Source: Frankia sp. AgB32 (GTDB lineage: Bacteria; Actinomycetota; Actinomycetes; Frankiales; Frankiaceae). From it: a stretch of DNA of 37,270 nt. Made by a program: the position numbers and the translations under genes. This document shows positions 25,495 to 33,009 of the stretch, one piece after another. The notes below the pieces were generated by a model. That model saw only the letters and a program-made list of their open reading frames with translations. It searched no databases and had not been told where the DNA came from. Every line of letters begins with the position of its first letter. Position 1 is the stretch's first letter. The stretch covers positions 1 through 37,270 of the forward strand of contig NZ_JALKFX010000091.1 of the NCBI RefSeq assembly GCF_023243045.1, written 5' to 3'.

Positions 25495-26541
25495 TCAGGC
25501 GGGGGCGAAACCGCTGATCAGGCGGGTGAGTTCCAGTGGCTGGTCGCTCTGCACGGCGTGGCCCGCCCCGGCGACGATCTCGACGCGCACCGAGGGCATG
25601 CGCCGGCGGAACTCGTCGACATCCTCATCCCGGACGTACCGGGACTCACCGCCACGAACCAGCAGCGTCGGTGCCGTGATGACATCGACGTCGGCCCACA
25701 GGCCACTCATGTCCGACCAGTCCGGCGTGCTCGGTGGGCGCGGGCCGAACAGGTCGTAGCGCCACGCCCAGTGGCCGTCGGGCAGCCGGTGGGCGTTGTG
25801 CCGCACGCCGCGACGGACCCCGGCGGGGGCCCGGTTGGGGCTCAACGCGATCGCCGCGTCGGCCATCGCCTCGAACGACGGGTAGGTCGGCGGACCGCTG
25901 ACCAGCGCCACCGCGCCGCGCTGCGCCGTCGTCATCGTCCGGTTCGGGTCGGTGACGCCCGGGGTGACATCCACGACCACCAGCCGGCGGCACAGCTCGG
26001 GGTGCGTCGCGGCGAGGCGGATCGCCGTCGCGCCGCCGAGCGACATGCCGACGACGGTGGCCGCGGCGGGGGCGATGGACGGCAGCACCGCGCCGAGCGC
26101 CTCGGCGTTGCGCCATGGACCGTAGTCGCGATCGGCGCGCCAGGACGAGTGGCCGTGACCGGGCAGGTCGACAGCCACCGCCGGGCGTCCGAGCGCCAGC
26201 GCGACGTAGTCCCAGGTGTGCGCGTTCTGCGCGCCGCCGTGCAGGAACACCAGCTCGGGTTCGGCGTGGCCCCAGCGGATATAGCTGAGGCGGCCGCCGT
26301 CCGGCAGATCGGCGTAGCCGCGGCCGACGTCCGGCCGGCCGGCGAACGGCAGGCCCAGCTCCTCGGCGTTGCCGCGCAGCAGACCGAACTCGTCATAGTC
26401 ATCCGCCGCCAGGGCAGCTGTCTCGTCGCTGGCCGTCCTGGCGGTGGTTGTCTCGCCGGCGGTCGTCTGGTCGGTGGCCGTCTCGCCGGTGGGCGTGTTG
26501 TCGGTGGGCGTGTTGTCGGTGGGCGTGTTGTCGGTGGCCAC
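25495..26541 (-). CDS. Alpha/beta hydrolase
   Basis: A 348-residue serine hydrolase of the alpha/beta fold. Oxyanion motif FLHGGAQNAHTWD (~99-111), nucleophile elbow VVGMSLGGA with Ser167, and His328 in VAGAGHAVQSDQP; the acid is probably in the RDEDVDEF loop. The N-terminal ~50 residues are Thr/Asp/Asn-rich and include the repeat TDNTP encoded by 15-bp tandem units; this tail has no signal peptide. GTG 26541 is taken as start from the frame and a nearby GAGCGAGG; a shorter form starting after the tail is possible. Substrate unknown (ester, epoxide or lactone). Confidence 0.88.
   Translation of the reverse strand: MATDNTPTDNTPTDNTPTGETATDQTTAGETTTARTASDETAALAADDYDEFGLLRGNAEELGLPFAGRPDVGRGYADLPDGGRLSYIRWGHAEPELVFLHGGAQNAHTWDYVALALGRPAVAVDLPGHGHSSWRADRDYGPWRNAEALGAVLPSIAPAAATVVGMSLGGATAIRLAATHPELCRRLVVVDVTPGVTDPNRTMTTAQRGAVALVSGPPTYPSFEAMADAAIALSPNRAPAGVRRGVRHNAHRLPDGHWAWRYDLFGPRPPSTPDWSDMSGLWADVDVITAPTLLVRGGESRYVRDEDVDEFRRRMPSVRVEIVAGAGHAVQSDQPLELTRLISGFAPA
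26491..26535 (+). repeat. 15-bp minisatellite in the hydrolase N-terminus, three copies
   Basis: Three perfect copies of GGGCGTGTTGTCGGT (26491-26535), encoding TDNTP x3 on the minus strand just after the start codon. Copy-number change would alter the N-terminal tail in steps of five residues without frameshift. Confidence 0.9.
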
Positions 26542-27251
26542 GTCGCCTCGCTCCCGTCGCGCCTGGGGGGCGGGTCGCCCGCGGGTGGCGGGGCCCGGAT
26601 ACGCGACATCGTGCCGTCGCGCCCGGGAGGCCCGTTCGGGAGGGTGCCGCCCGCGGACACCCCGGATATCCCTTGTGTCCAGGCAGCACTGTAGGACGCG
26701 GGTACGAGCCGTGTCCTTCCGATCTCGGCGCCGGACCTCACGGTCGCAACGCCGGCTCCGGCGGCGACCGCGGCCGGGCCGGCCTCGCCGCTGCCCGCCC
26801 GCAGCACCGGGCCGTCACCGACGGTGCGGGTGGCCGGGGCCATGCATGGGAGGCGGCCAACCTGGCTCTTCCACAGGGCTTCCAGGCCGATTTATCCCTG
26901 CGGAAGAGTCAGGAGGCGTCCCTCCCGTGCAGTCGGCGCCGGTTCGCGGCGAGGCATCCCCGGCTCGGGGCCCGGGCGGTCAGGGCGGTCAGGGCGGGCG
27001 GAGCTGGGCGGATGGGAATACCGACCGGCGCAAAGTTGTCAGTCTCGCTGATTAACTACCTGACCTGAGCTCGGTCGTTGGGCGCGGCGGGGCGCAGCGC
27101 GGGACCGACGGCCGAGCCCGGCGCCCGCGTCGTCCCGGGACCGGCCGTCGTCACGAGACCAGCCCTCGGTGACCGGCCGGGCACGTCCGCCCGATGCCGC
27201 CCAGGGCACCGGTCCGCCGGGGCACCGGTCCGCCGGGGCTGCGGTGCCGGG
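26542..27251. other. Gene-free stretch between hydrolase and MFS remnant
   Basis: About 700 bp. Open frames here are Arg/Pro/Gly-rich without ribosome binding sites. The only structure I see is short G-rich repetition around 26970-27000 and a 16-bp direct repeat at 27205-27236. It must hold the hydrolase promoter (minus strand), but none is recognisable. Confidence 0.5.
27205..27236 (+). repeat. 16-bp direct tandem repeat, two copies
   Basis: Two perfect copies of GGCACCGGTCCGCCGG directly before the point where MFS homology begins. It may mark the deletion or rearrangement boundary that removed the 5' half of the transporter gene. Confidence 0.8.
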
Positions 27252-28168
27252 CTCCGGATCCGGGCGTTCTCCGCCGGCAACGCCGCGATCCCGCTCTCCT
27301 CGATCGCCCGCGGCGGCCTGGAGTTCATGCTGATCATCTGGTTGCAGGGCATCCGGCTGCCGCTGCACGGCTACGACTACGTCGACACGCCGCTGTGGGC
27401 CGGGATCTACCTGCTGCCGCTGACGGTCGGGTTCTGCTTCTCAACGGGATCGGTTCCGGCCTGTTCTCCGCGCCGAACACCACGGCGGTGATGAACGCCG
27501 TGCCCGCCGCCACCCGCGGCGGCGCGTCCGGGATGCGCGCGACCTTCATGAACTCCGTACAGGTGCTCTCCATCGGCCTGTTCTTCTCCCTGATGATCGC
27601 CGGTCTGGCGTCGACGCTGCCGGCGTCACTGCACGACGGGCTCAACGCGCGGGGCGTGCCCGTAGGCGTCACCGATCGGGTGGCCAACCTGCCGCCGGTC
27701 GGCAGCCTGTTCGCCGCGTTCCTCGACTACAACCCGATGCAGAACCTGCTCGGCGACGACACCCTGAGCCGCCTGCCCGCCGCCGACGCGCAGGAGATCA
27801 TCGGCGAGGAGTTCTTTCCACACCTGATCTCCTCACCGTTCCACCACGGGTTGATCATCGTGTTCTCGCTGGCGATCGGCATGTCCCTGGTTGCCGCGCT
27901 GGCGTCGCTGCTGCGCGGCGGACGCTATGTGCACATCGAGGCTGAGCGTTTCGAGGCTGGGCGTTTCGAGGCTGGGCGTTTCGAGGCTGGGCGTTTCGAG
28001 GCTGGACGCGTCGAGGAGGTGTCCGCCGCCGCGCCGACCAGCCTTACCGATCCCGCCGAGGCGCTCCCCCTCAACGATGCCGATCCGATCAGCGCACCGG
28101 CTCCCCGGGAGGAAGCCGGCGCGGCGACCGGACTCGGCGGGGAAAGGCCATCCGGACGAGGACGATGA
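27252..28168 (+). pseudogene. Truncated MFS (DHA2/EmrB-QacA-type) exporter
   Basis: The first frame gives [20 protein letters not shown] then [20 protein letters not shown] and [17 protein letters not shown], i.e. the middle of a 14-helix DHA2 exporter; everything upstream (about half the protein) is absent. At about 27431-27434 the frame changes to [20 protein letters not shown], after a loss of roughly 50 codons, and continues MRATFMNSVQVLSIGLFFSL, PFHHGLIIVFSLAIGMSLVAA to the stop at 28166-28168. The hydrophilic tail holds five RFEAG-type repeats. Missing half, deletion and frameshift all argue against function. A shortened product from an internal start is conceivable. Confidence 0.8.
27941..28015 (+). 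repeat. 15-bp minisatellite, five copies
   Basis: Five tandem units of the type GCTGGGCGTTTCGAG (27941-28015); copies 2-4 are identical and the first and last carry one and two or three changes. They encode (E/A)G-R-F-E pentapeptides in the C-terminal tail of the MFS remnant. Confidence 0.92.
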
Positions 28169-29008
28169 CCGACGGCGCCCACACTTTCCCATCGGCCAGA
28201 CAACAGGCCAGCAGTGCCCGCGCCGGCCGCCCCGAGCCGGCGCCGGCATCGGTGGACTTATCGGTTCGACAGTGCGACACTTCGCCACCGATCGCCGGCC
28301 CCAGTACAGACGATCACCGATATCCCGATCGGTGTTAGGCCCGAGGATCTGCGCCACATCGCGCCAGAATCAACACGGCCCATCGCTTTTATCGATGCAG
28401 CCACAACGGATCTTCAGGTGTCGTCCGTGGTGCGTCGACGCATGGGACTCGGCGGGTAATTCAGCCCGACGGTAATGCGTCCACACACCCGGCGGTTCCG
28501 CCGGTCCGCTGCCCGGCGCCACCCCGCCCGCCGCTCGCCGCCCGGAATTCGACGCTTGTGATCCGGCCGATGTGACCGGACGGTCAGTACGACCCCCAGC
28601 CGGGCGGGGCCGACGGGTGAACCGCCGAACCGCCGAGCGCCGCCGGCGGCGGCGAGCCGGGCCCCGAAGCCCGGAATCCCGCTGGAGCTGGGCATTTCTC
28701 GGGAATCCCGGCCGCACCGGCGCGGCCCGGCCGCAGCCGGGTCGCGCCCTGGCCGCGGCGCCGAGGCGGTCCGCCGGCCGACCCGGCCGCCCGGTCGTCG
28801 CCGGCACGGTCCTGGGACGGCGGCAGGCAACCCCTCCCGGGGGCACCTGTAGTTATTTCGGACCACCGAGGTGCCTGCCCGTCCGGGCCCTCTCTGCCAT
28901 CCGATCGGACTCTGGCGCAATCGATCGGCCTGCGGTTGACCGAACAGCCGCGGCGGAGTAGCGCCGACGAGCACATTTACCTCACCCTTCGAGGTTGAAT
29001 CCTTACCT
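28169..29008. other. Gene-free stretch with an isolated palindrome
   Basis: About 840 bp without a supportable gene. An open frame ending at TAA 28457-28459 (IGVRPEDLRHIAPESTRPIA) has no ribosome binding site. A possible operator-like repeat ACCGAT-N6-ATCGGT lies at 28316-28333, and a weak stem GGCACCT/AGGTGCC at 28842-28875. The last ~150 bp are less GC-rich and follow the stop of the small minus-strand gene. I see no RNA gene. Confidence 0.45.
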
Positions 29009-29506
29009 TCAGTGCGCGTCGACCGCCCGGCACGACACGATCCGATAGCTAGCGATGTCGGTGAGTGATCGCGCGTGCTCTGTCGCAGCCTCAGCGGTCG
29101 CCCAACCCACCAGATTCTCAATCTGGTTGCCCTCCTCGTCGAACACCGAGATCGAGAAGTCCAGCACCCGCGAAGCCCCCGGCGGGACCCAGTGCCGGCC
29201 GGGCCGGCGGACAGGAAGGCCCGTCGGGGGTACCCGAACGGGGGTGGCATGGGGGCCACGTCCGATCAGTAGGCACGCCGTTGACCGACTGTCGATGTGG
29301 CGTCGATAGCGGGACCAAGGTCCCGAGACCGCATCGCTGTGCGCCGGATTCGCCGGAATGTCCCCCCCATCCCGGGTAGTCCGCTGCGGAGCGAAGACGG
29401 ACACCTCGCCGTCCATCCCAGAAGATGTGGCGTGCACGACTTCGGCCTTGCCGAGGGACGTAGATACGGAGCTGGGTATTCCAGCAGAAGGGCTCGGTGG
29501 TGTCAC
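29009..29506 (-). CDS. Small protein of unknown function, divergent from the XRE-TPR regulator
   Basis: A 165-residue protein I cannot assign. The first ~110 residues are polar and Pro/Arg/Ser-rich. The C-terminal ~55 are more ordered: SRVLDFSISVFDEEGNQIEN then LVGWATAEAATEHARSLTDI and ASYRIVSCRAV, predicted strand-helix-strand. GTG 29506 is chosen because a GGAGG (29515-29511) lies 4 nt upstream on the minus strand. The base and codon pattern of the C-terminal part looks coding. It is divergent from a regulator gene with a 200-bp shared promoter region, so the regulator may control it. No signal peptide or membrane segment. Confidence 0.55.
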   Translation of the reverse strand: MTPPSPSAGIPSSVSTSLGKAEVVHATSSGMDGEVSVFAPQRTTRDGGDIPANPAHSDAVSGPWSRYRRHIDSRSTACLLIGRGPHATPVRVPPTGLPVRRPGRHWVPPGASRVLDFSISVFDEEGNQIENLVGWATAEAATEHARSLTDIASYRIVSCRAVDAH

Positions 29507-29706
29507 GAAACCTCCTCGAAACAATGCGACCGGATCACCGGTGAAGCGGGGGCACTCCCGCGGTATTCACCCGGTTGGCCCGGGTGCGCCTCGACTGGTG
29601 TCATGGCACACTTCGCCGCAGCTCGGCGACAGACTGCAACATGAGGGTGCTTGTCCCGCAACGGCTCGTTGCACCCCCCGACACAGATGCGGCTGGGAGG
29701 TTCACG

Positions 29707-31068
29707 GTGGAGGCTGAACGGCAACGCAATGATTCGCTGGACGAGCTGGCGACGATGCTCCAGTCGCTGATCGACGACAACAGGACCAACATCAGCAGGC
29801 TGGCCGAAAGGACCGGCTTCAAGCGTCAGCAGGTTTCCCGAGCGGTGAATGGAAGGGAGGTGCCATCGCCAGATCTCTCGGACGCACTGGACGTCGTTCT
29901 CCCCTGCGGGGGAGAGATTCGGCGGCTGCGTGACGCCGCCGATCGAGAGAAGCGGGCACGACGCCTGGGTGTCGTACCACCCATGAGAAGACCAGTAGAT
30001 GAATACGTGCCTGCACCAAAGGAAATCACGATGGCCGATGGTGTAAGGACCATAGACCAAGAGGTGATTTCCACGAACCGGCGAGAGTTTGCCGCCCTGC
30101 CGGCGTTGCCTGCCCTGTCCGCGCTGGCGGCCTCCACCCGGCAACGGATCGAGACCGGCAGTGCCTCGGACCGCACGCTCGACGAGCTGGAGTCCGACGT
30201 CGACGAGATCGCCCAGATCTACGGCTCGGCCCCGCACTTCGCCCTCCTCGGCGAGGTTGCCGGACGCTGGAAGCAGATCGAGTCGATCCTCGACGGCAGG
30301 ATGTCGGCCGGCACCAGGAACCGCGTCACGATGCTCGGCGGTCAGCTGACCTACTTCCTCGGTCGGCTCGCCTTCAACACGAACGACTTCCGCTCCGCGC
30401 GCCGTTTCGCCGGCCTGGCTGGAACCTACGCGCACGAGATCGGCGAGCCGGTCCTCATTCTTTCGGTCGCGGCCCTGCAGAGCTCGATCGCCTATCACAC
30501 GCAGCGCTACCGGCAGGCCATCGCCGCGCTCAATGTAGTGCAGCACGTGAGCCATCCGTACATGGATGCGCGAATGGCCGCCTACGAGGCGCGGGCGTAT
30601 GCGAAGATGGGCGACGAGGATGCTGCCCGGAGTTCCCTCAACCGCATGGAGGCAGCGGCCTGCTCGATGGCGCCGATGCCCGGGGAGACGCCAGTCGGCC
30701 CGGCGGCGGTGGCGATGTTCCGATCTGGCGTCGCGGTCAACATGGGCGATGTCGACATGGCGCACGAGTGGGCACCGATCGCCATCTCCGGTTACCAGCG
30801 CAAGGGCGGCGACTACACCGTCGAGGAATCGCAGCACGCCTACATGTCGTACGCCTCGACGTTCCTCATCGGCCGGGATCCGGAACCCGAGGAGGCCGCG
30901 CGGGTCGGGATGGACGTCATCCGCACCGCGCCGGACGAACTGACGCATACTGTTAAGGCGAGGCTGCGGCAGTGCGCATCAAGCTTTGCCCCGGCCCACC
31001 ATCGGATCCCTGCGGTGGCGTCCTTCCTCGAGGCCTGCCGCACGCTCCCGGCAGGCGGCCCAGGATGA
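29707..31068 (+). CDS. XRE-type HTH regulator with C-terminal TPR-like domain
   Basis: A 453-residue protein. Residues ~28-65 form an XRE helix-turn-helix: NISRLAERTGFKRQQVSRAV followed by NGREVPSPDLSDALDVVL. The remaining ~350 residues are repeated helical pairs of TPR type, e.g. YFLGRLAFNTNDFRSARRFA, AALQSSIAYHTQRYRQAIAA and AYEARAYAKMGDEDAARSSL. Such actinobacterial proteins often respond to a peptide or other ligand through the TPR part. GTG 29707 is chosen for GGGAGG (29695-29700) 6 nt upstream; ATG 29641 would add 22 residues without a site. Its stop overlaps the start of a GNAT gene (ATGA), so the two are co-translated. Confidence 0.85.
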   Translation: MEAERQRNDSLDELATMLQSLIDDNRTNISRLAERTGFKRQQVSRAVNGREVPSPDLSDALDVVLPCGGEIRRLRDAADREKRARRLGVVPPMRRPVDEYVPAPKEITMADGVRTIDQEVISTNRREFAALPALPALSALAASTRQRIETGSASDRTLDELESDVDEIAQIYGSAPHFALLGEVAGRWKQIESILDGRMSAGTRNRVTMLGGQLTYFLGRLAFNTNDFRSARRFAGLAGTYAHEIGEPVLILSVAALQSSIAYHTQRYRQAIAALNVVQHVSHPYMDARMAAYEARAYAKMGDEDAARSSLNRMEAAACSMAPMPGETPVGPAAVAMFRSGVAVNMGDVDMAHEWAPIAISGYQRKGGDYTVEESQHAYMSYASTFLIGRDPEPEEAARVGMDVIRTAPDELTHTVKARLRQCASSFAPAHHRIPAVASFLEACRTLPAGGPG

Positions 31069-31673
31069 CATCGACAAAAACTACGGATGGTGTAATACCG
31101 ACAATCACCACAGAACGTCTGGTTCTGCGCGCGTTGGAGAACGGCGACGTCCCGGGTTTCGCGGCCATCTGGTCGGATCCCGAGTTCACCCGCTACATCG
31201 GCGGGCGTTGCGATCTGGACAGCGTGTGGCATGCGATGGCCAGCAACATCGGCTGTTGGGCACTGACCGGGGTCGGCCCATGGGCTGTTGTGGAACGAGC
31301 CACCGGTGAGCTGGTCGGCCGCGCCGGCCTGTGGACCGAGCCGGGCTGGCCGGGCATCGAGGCGGTCTGGTTCATCCGCCGGGACCGCTGGCGCCGCGGC
31401 TACGCCCGCGAGGCGGGCACGGCCGCCATCAGCTGGGCCTTCGCCCACCAGCCCCAGCTCACCGAGGTCATCTCGGTGATCCTGCCGGACAACCTGCCGT
31501 CCATCGGCGTCGCGGAACGGCTTGGCCTGACGCAGGCCCGCACCCAACTCCTGCACGGCGAGCCGCACGCCGTGTACGCGATCAGCCGGGCGGCCTGGTA
31601 CGACCGGCTGGCCGGCGCGGTCCCGCGCCGCACCGGTGGCATCCCCGTCGATGCCGCGAGCAACGCCCGCTGA
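31065..31673 (+). CDS. GNAT-family N-acetyltransferase
   Basis: A 202-residue acetyltransferase of the RimJ/RimL-like group. N-terminus TITTERLVLRALENGDVPGF, central VVERATGELVGRAGLW, the acetyl-CoA-binding loop FIRRDRWRRGYAREAGTAA and the C-terminal core LPDNLPSIGVAERLGLTQART. The last ~30 residues are an extension with unknown role. Start overlaps the stop of the XRE-TPR regulator (ATGA). Such a regulator-acetyltransferase fusion-like operon suggests the acetylation target is under that regulator's control or is part of its signal. No toxin gene is adjacent, so a toxin-antitoxin reading is not supported. Confidence 0.88.
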   Translation: MTSTKTTDGVIPTITTERLVLRALENGDVPGFAAIWSDPEFTRYIGGRCDLDSVWHAMASNIGCWALTGVGPWAVVERATGELVGRAGLWTEPGWPGIEAVWFIRRDRWRRGYAREAGTAAISWAFAHQPQLTEVISVILPDNLPSIGVAERLGLTQARTQLLHGEPHAVYAISRAAWYDRLAGAVPRRTGGIPVDAASNAR

Positions 31674-31879
31674 CCACCCGGGACACGCACCACCGCACCG
31701 CCTGCACCACCCGCACCGCCTGTACCCCTCGCACAGCCCAGCACCACGGGCGCCACGCAGCCCGACGGGCGACCACCCAGCACGACGGGCACAGGCCAGG
31801 ACCACGGACACAGGCCAGCACCACGGACACGGCCCGGCACCACCGCGTGCTACCGCTCCGCGCGCCGCACGAGGCAGCA

Positions 31880-31929
31880 GTCGGGCAGGACGCGGCCGAC
31901 GGTCACCGATCGACCGCGTCCTGCCCGAC
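31880..31929. terminator. Large inverted repeat / possible terminator
   Basis: Perfect 16-bp stem (31880-31895 with 31914-31929) around an 18-nt loop. It lies 207 bp after the GNAT stop. It could end the XRE-TPR-GNAT transcript, insulate the PKS, or be a relic of a mobile element end. No U-tract and no flanking target duplication are seen. Confidence 0.5.
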
Positions 31930-32573
31930 CGCTACCGTGCGTTAACCTGGGCCTCACCATCCGGCCCGGGCCGCCCACTCTCGCCGCGGCGATCCCGGCG
32001 GTTGCCGTCGACCCGACCGCCCCGAATCGGAGCGACCGACAGAACGCCCCACACCGGCGTTCGCTCCAGCCCCGGCCGCCGTCGCGCGCCGGCCCCCGTA
32101 TCCGGCGCCGGCTGCTGTGCGAGCCATTCACCGGGTATCCGCGCCGGTCCGTCTGTTCGATTCGCGCGGCCACGAGCATGATGACCGGGTCGCCGGGATC
32201 TGGACCGTCGACCGCATATCCACGACGCGCACGACACCGCCGGCGCGAGCTGACCGACCGGGCTGCTCGATCGAGCCCCCTTCCCTGCCCGGCATGCGTT
32301 TGACTGCCGCGAAGCGCTGGATATTTCCGGCCGGTCCGCCACCCCCGTTTTCCGGCCTGTCCCAACGCCGGGACGGACATCTCCCGTCACATCGCAATGG
32401 TTCCGGCCGACGAGCCGAGTCGCGACTTTCTTCTCGGCCTCGGCCTCGGGCGGCGGCCTCGGGCGGCGGCCGGCCGTGCGCCGCGCGGTCCGCTGCCCGG
32501 CGAGCTGACCGGTGCCGCGTCACCGCGGTCGGGCCCGACCGCCGGCCTCACCCCAGGCTGTCCTGCGGTCCCT

Positions 32574-32609
<36 letters not shown>

Positions 32610-32840
32610 CCGCCGGGCGCCCCCGGGCCGGGCCTGTCCGGCTCCGTCGACCTGCGGCCGGGGTGACCCGCGCCGACCATTTTGCGACCTTCCCGGCGGG
32701 TGATTCGGAATTCGGCGCCGGCCGGCGCCCGGTGCCCTCCCGGTCGTCAGCCTGATGTGAATGGCCCCGCCATGCCGGTTATCCACATGTCGTCGCGGCG
32801 GGTGCGCGAGAAAGGCCCACCGGACGGCGGAAATCAGCGC

Positions 32841-32854
32841 GGACCGTTCGGTCC
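32841..32854. promoter_or_regulatory. Palindrome upstream of the PKS
   Basis: GGACCG-N2-CGGTCC, 6-bp arms, about 155 bp before the PKS start codon. A possible operator for a dimeric regulator of the PKS; short enough to occur by chance. Confidence 0.3.
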
Positions 32855-33009
32855 ATTATTGCGCAGATATGCGACATCGCCGGAGAAACGCCCTTCGGTT
32901 TCGGCGTTCCAGGATAGGAACCAGCGTGGTAGACATGGGTTCGCCGCGATCGGGGGTGAGTAATTCCGGTCATTCGCCGCCGCTGAGATACCGTCGGGAG
33001 AAGGTTCCT

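Noticed and set aside
28214-28459. 81-codon open frame on the plus strand
   Set aside because: It has no ribosome binding site and no recognisable motif, and lies in a stretch with inconsistent codon use.
29009-31673. XRE/GNAT toxin-antitoxin system
   Set aside because: The regulator is a large TPR protein rather than a short antitoxin, and the GNAT resembles RimJ/RimL-like enzymes rather than DUF1778-linked toxins.
32779-32787. Replication origin from a DnaA box TTATCCACA
   Set aside because: There is only one box, no AT-rich unwinding region and no dnaA, parA or dnaN nearby; a single 9-mer can occur by chance.
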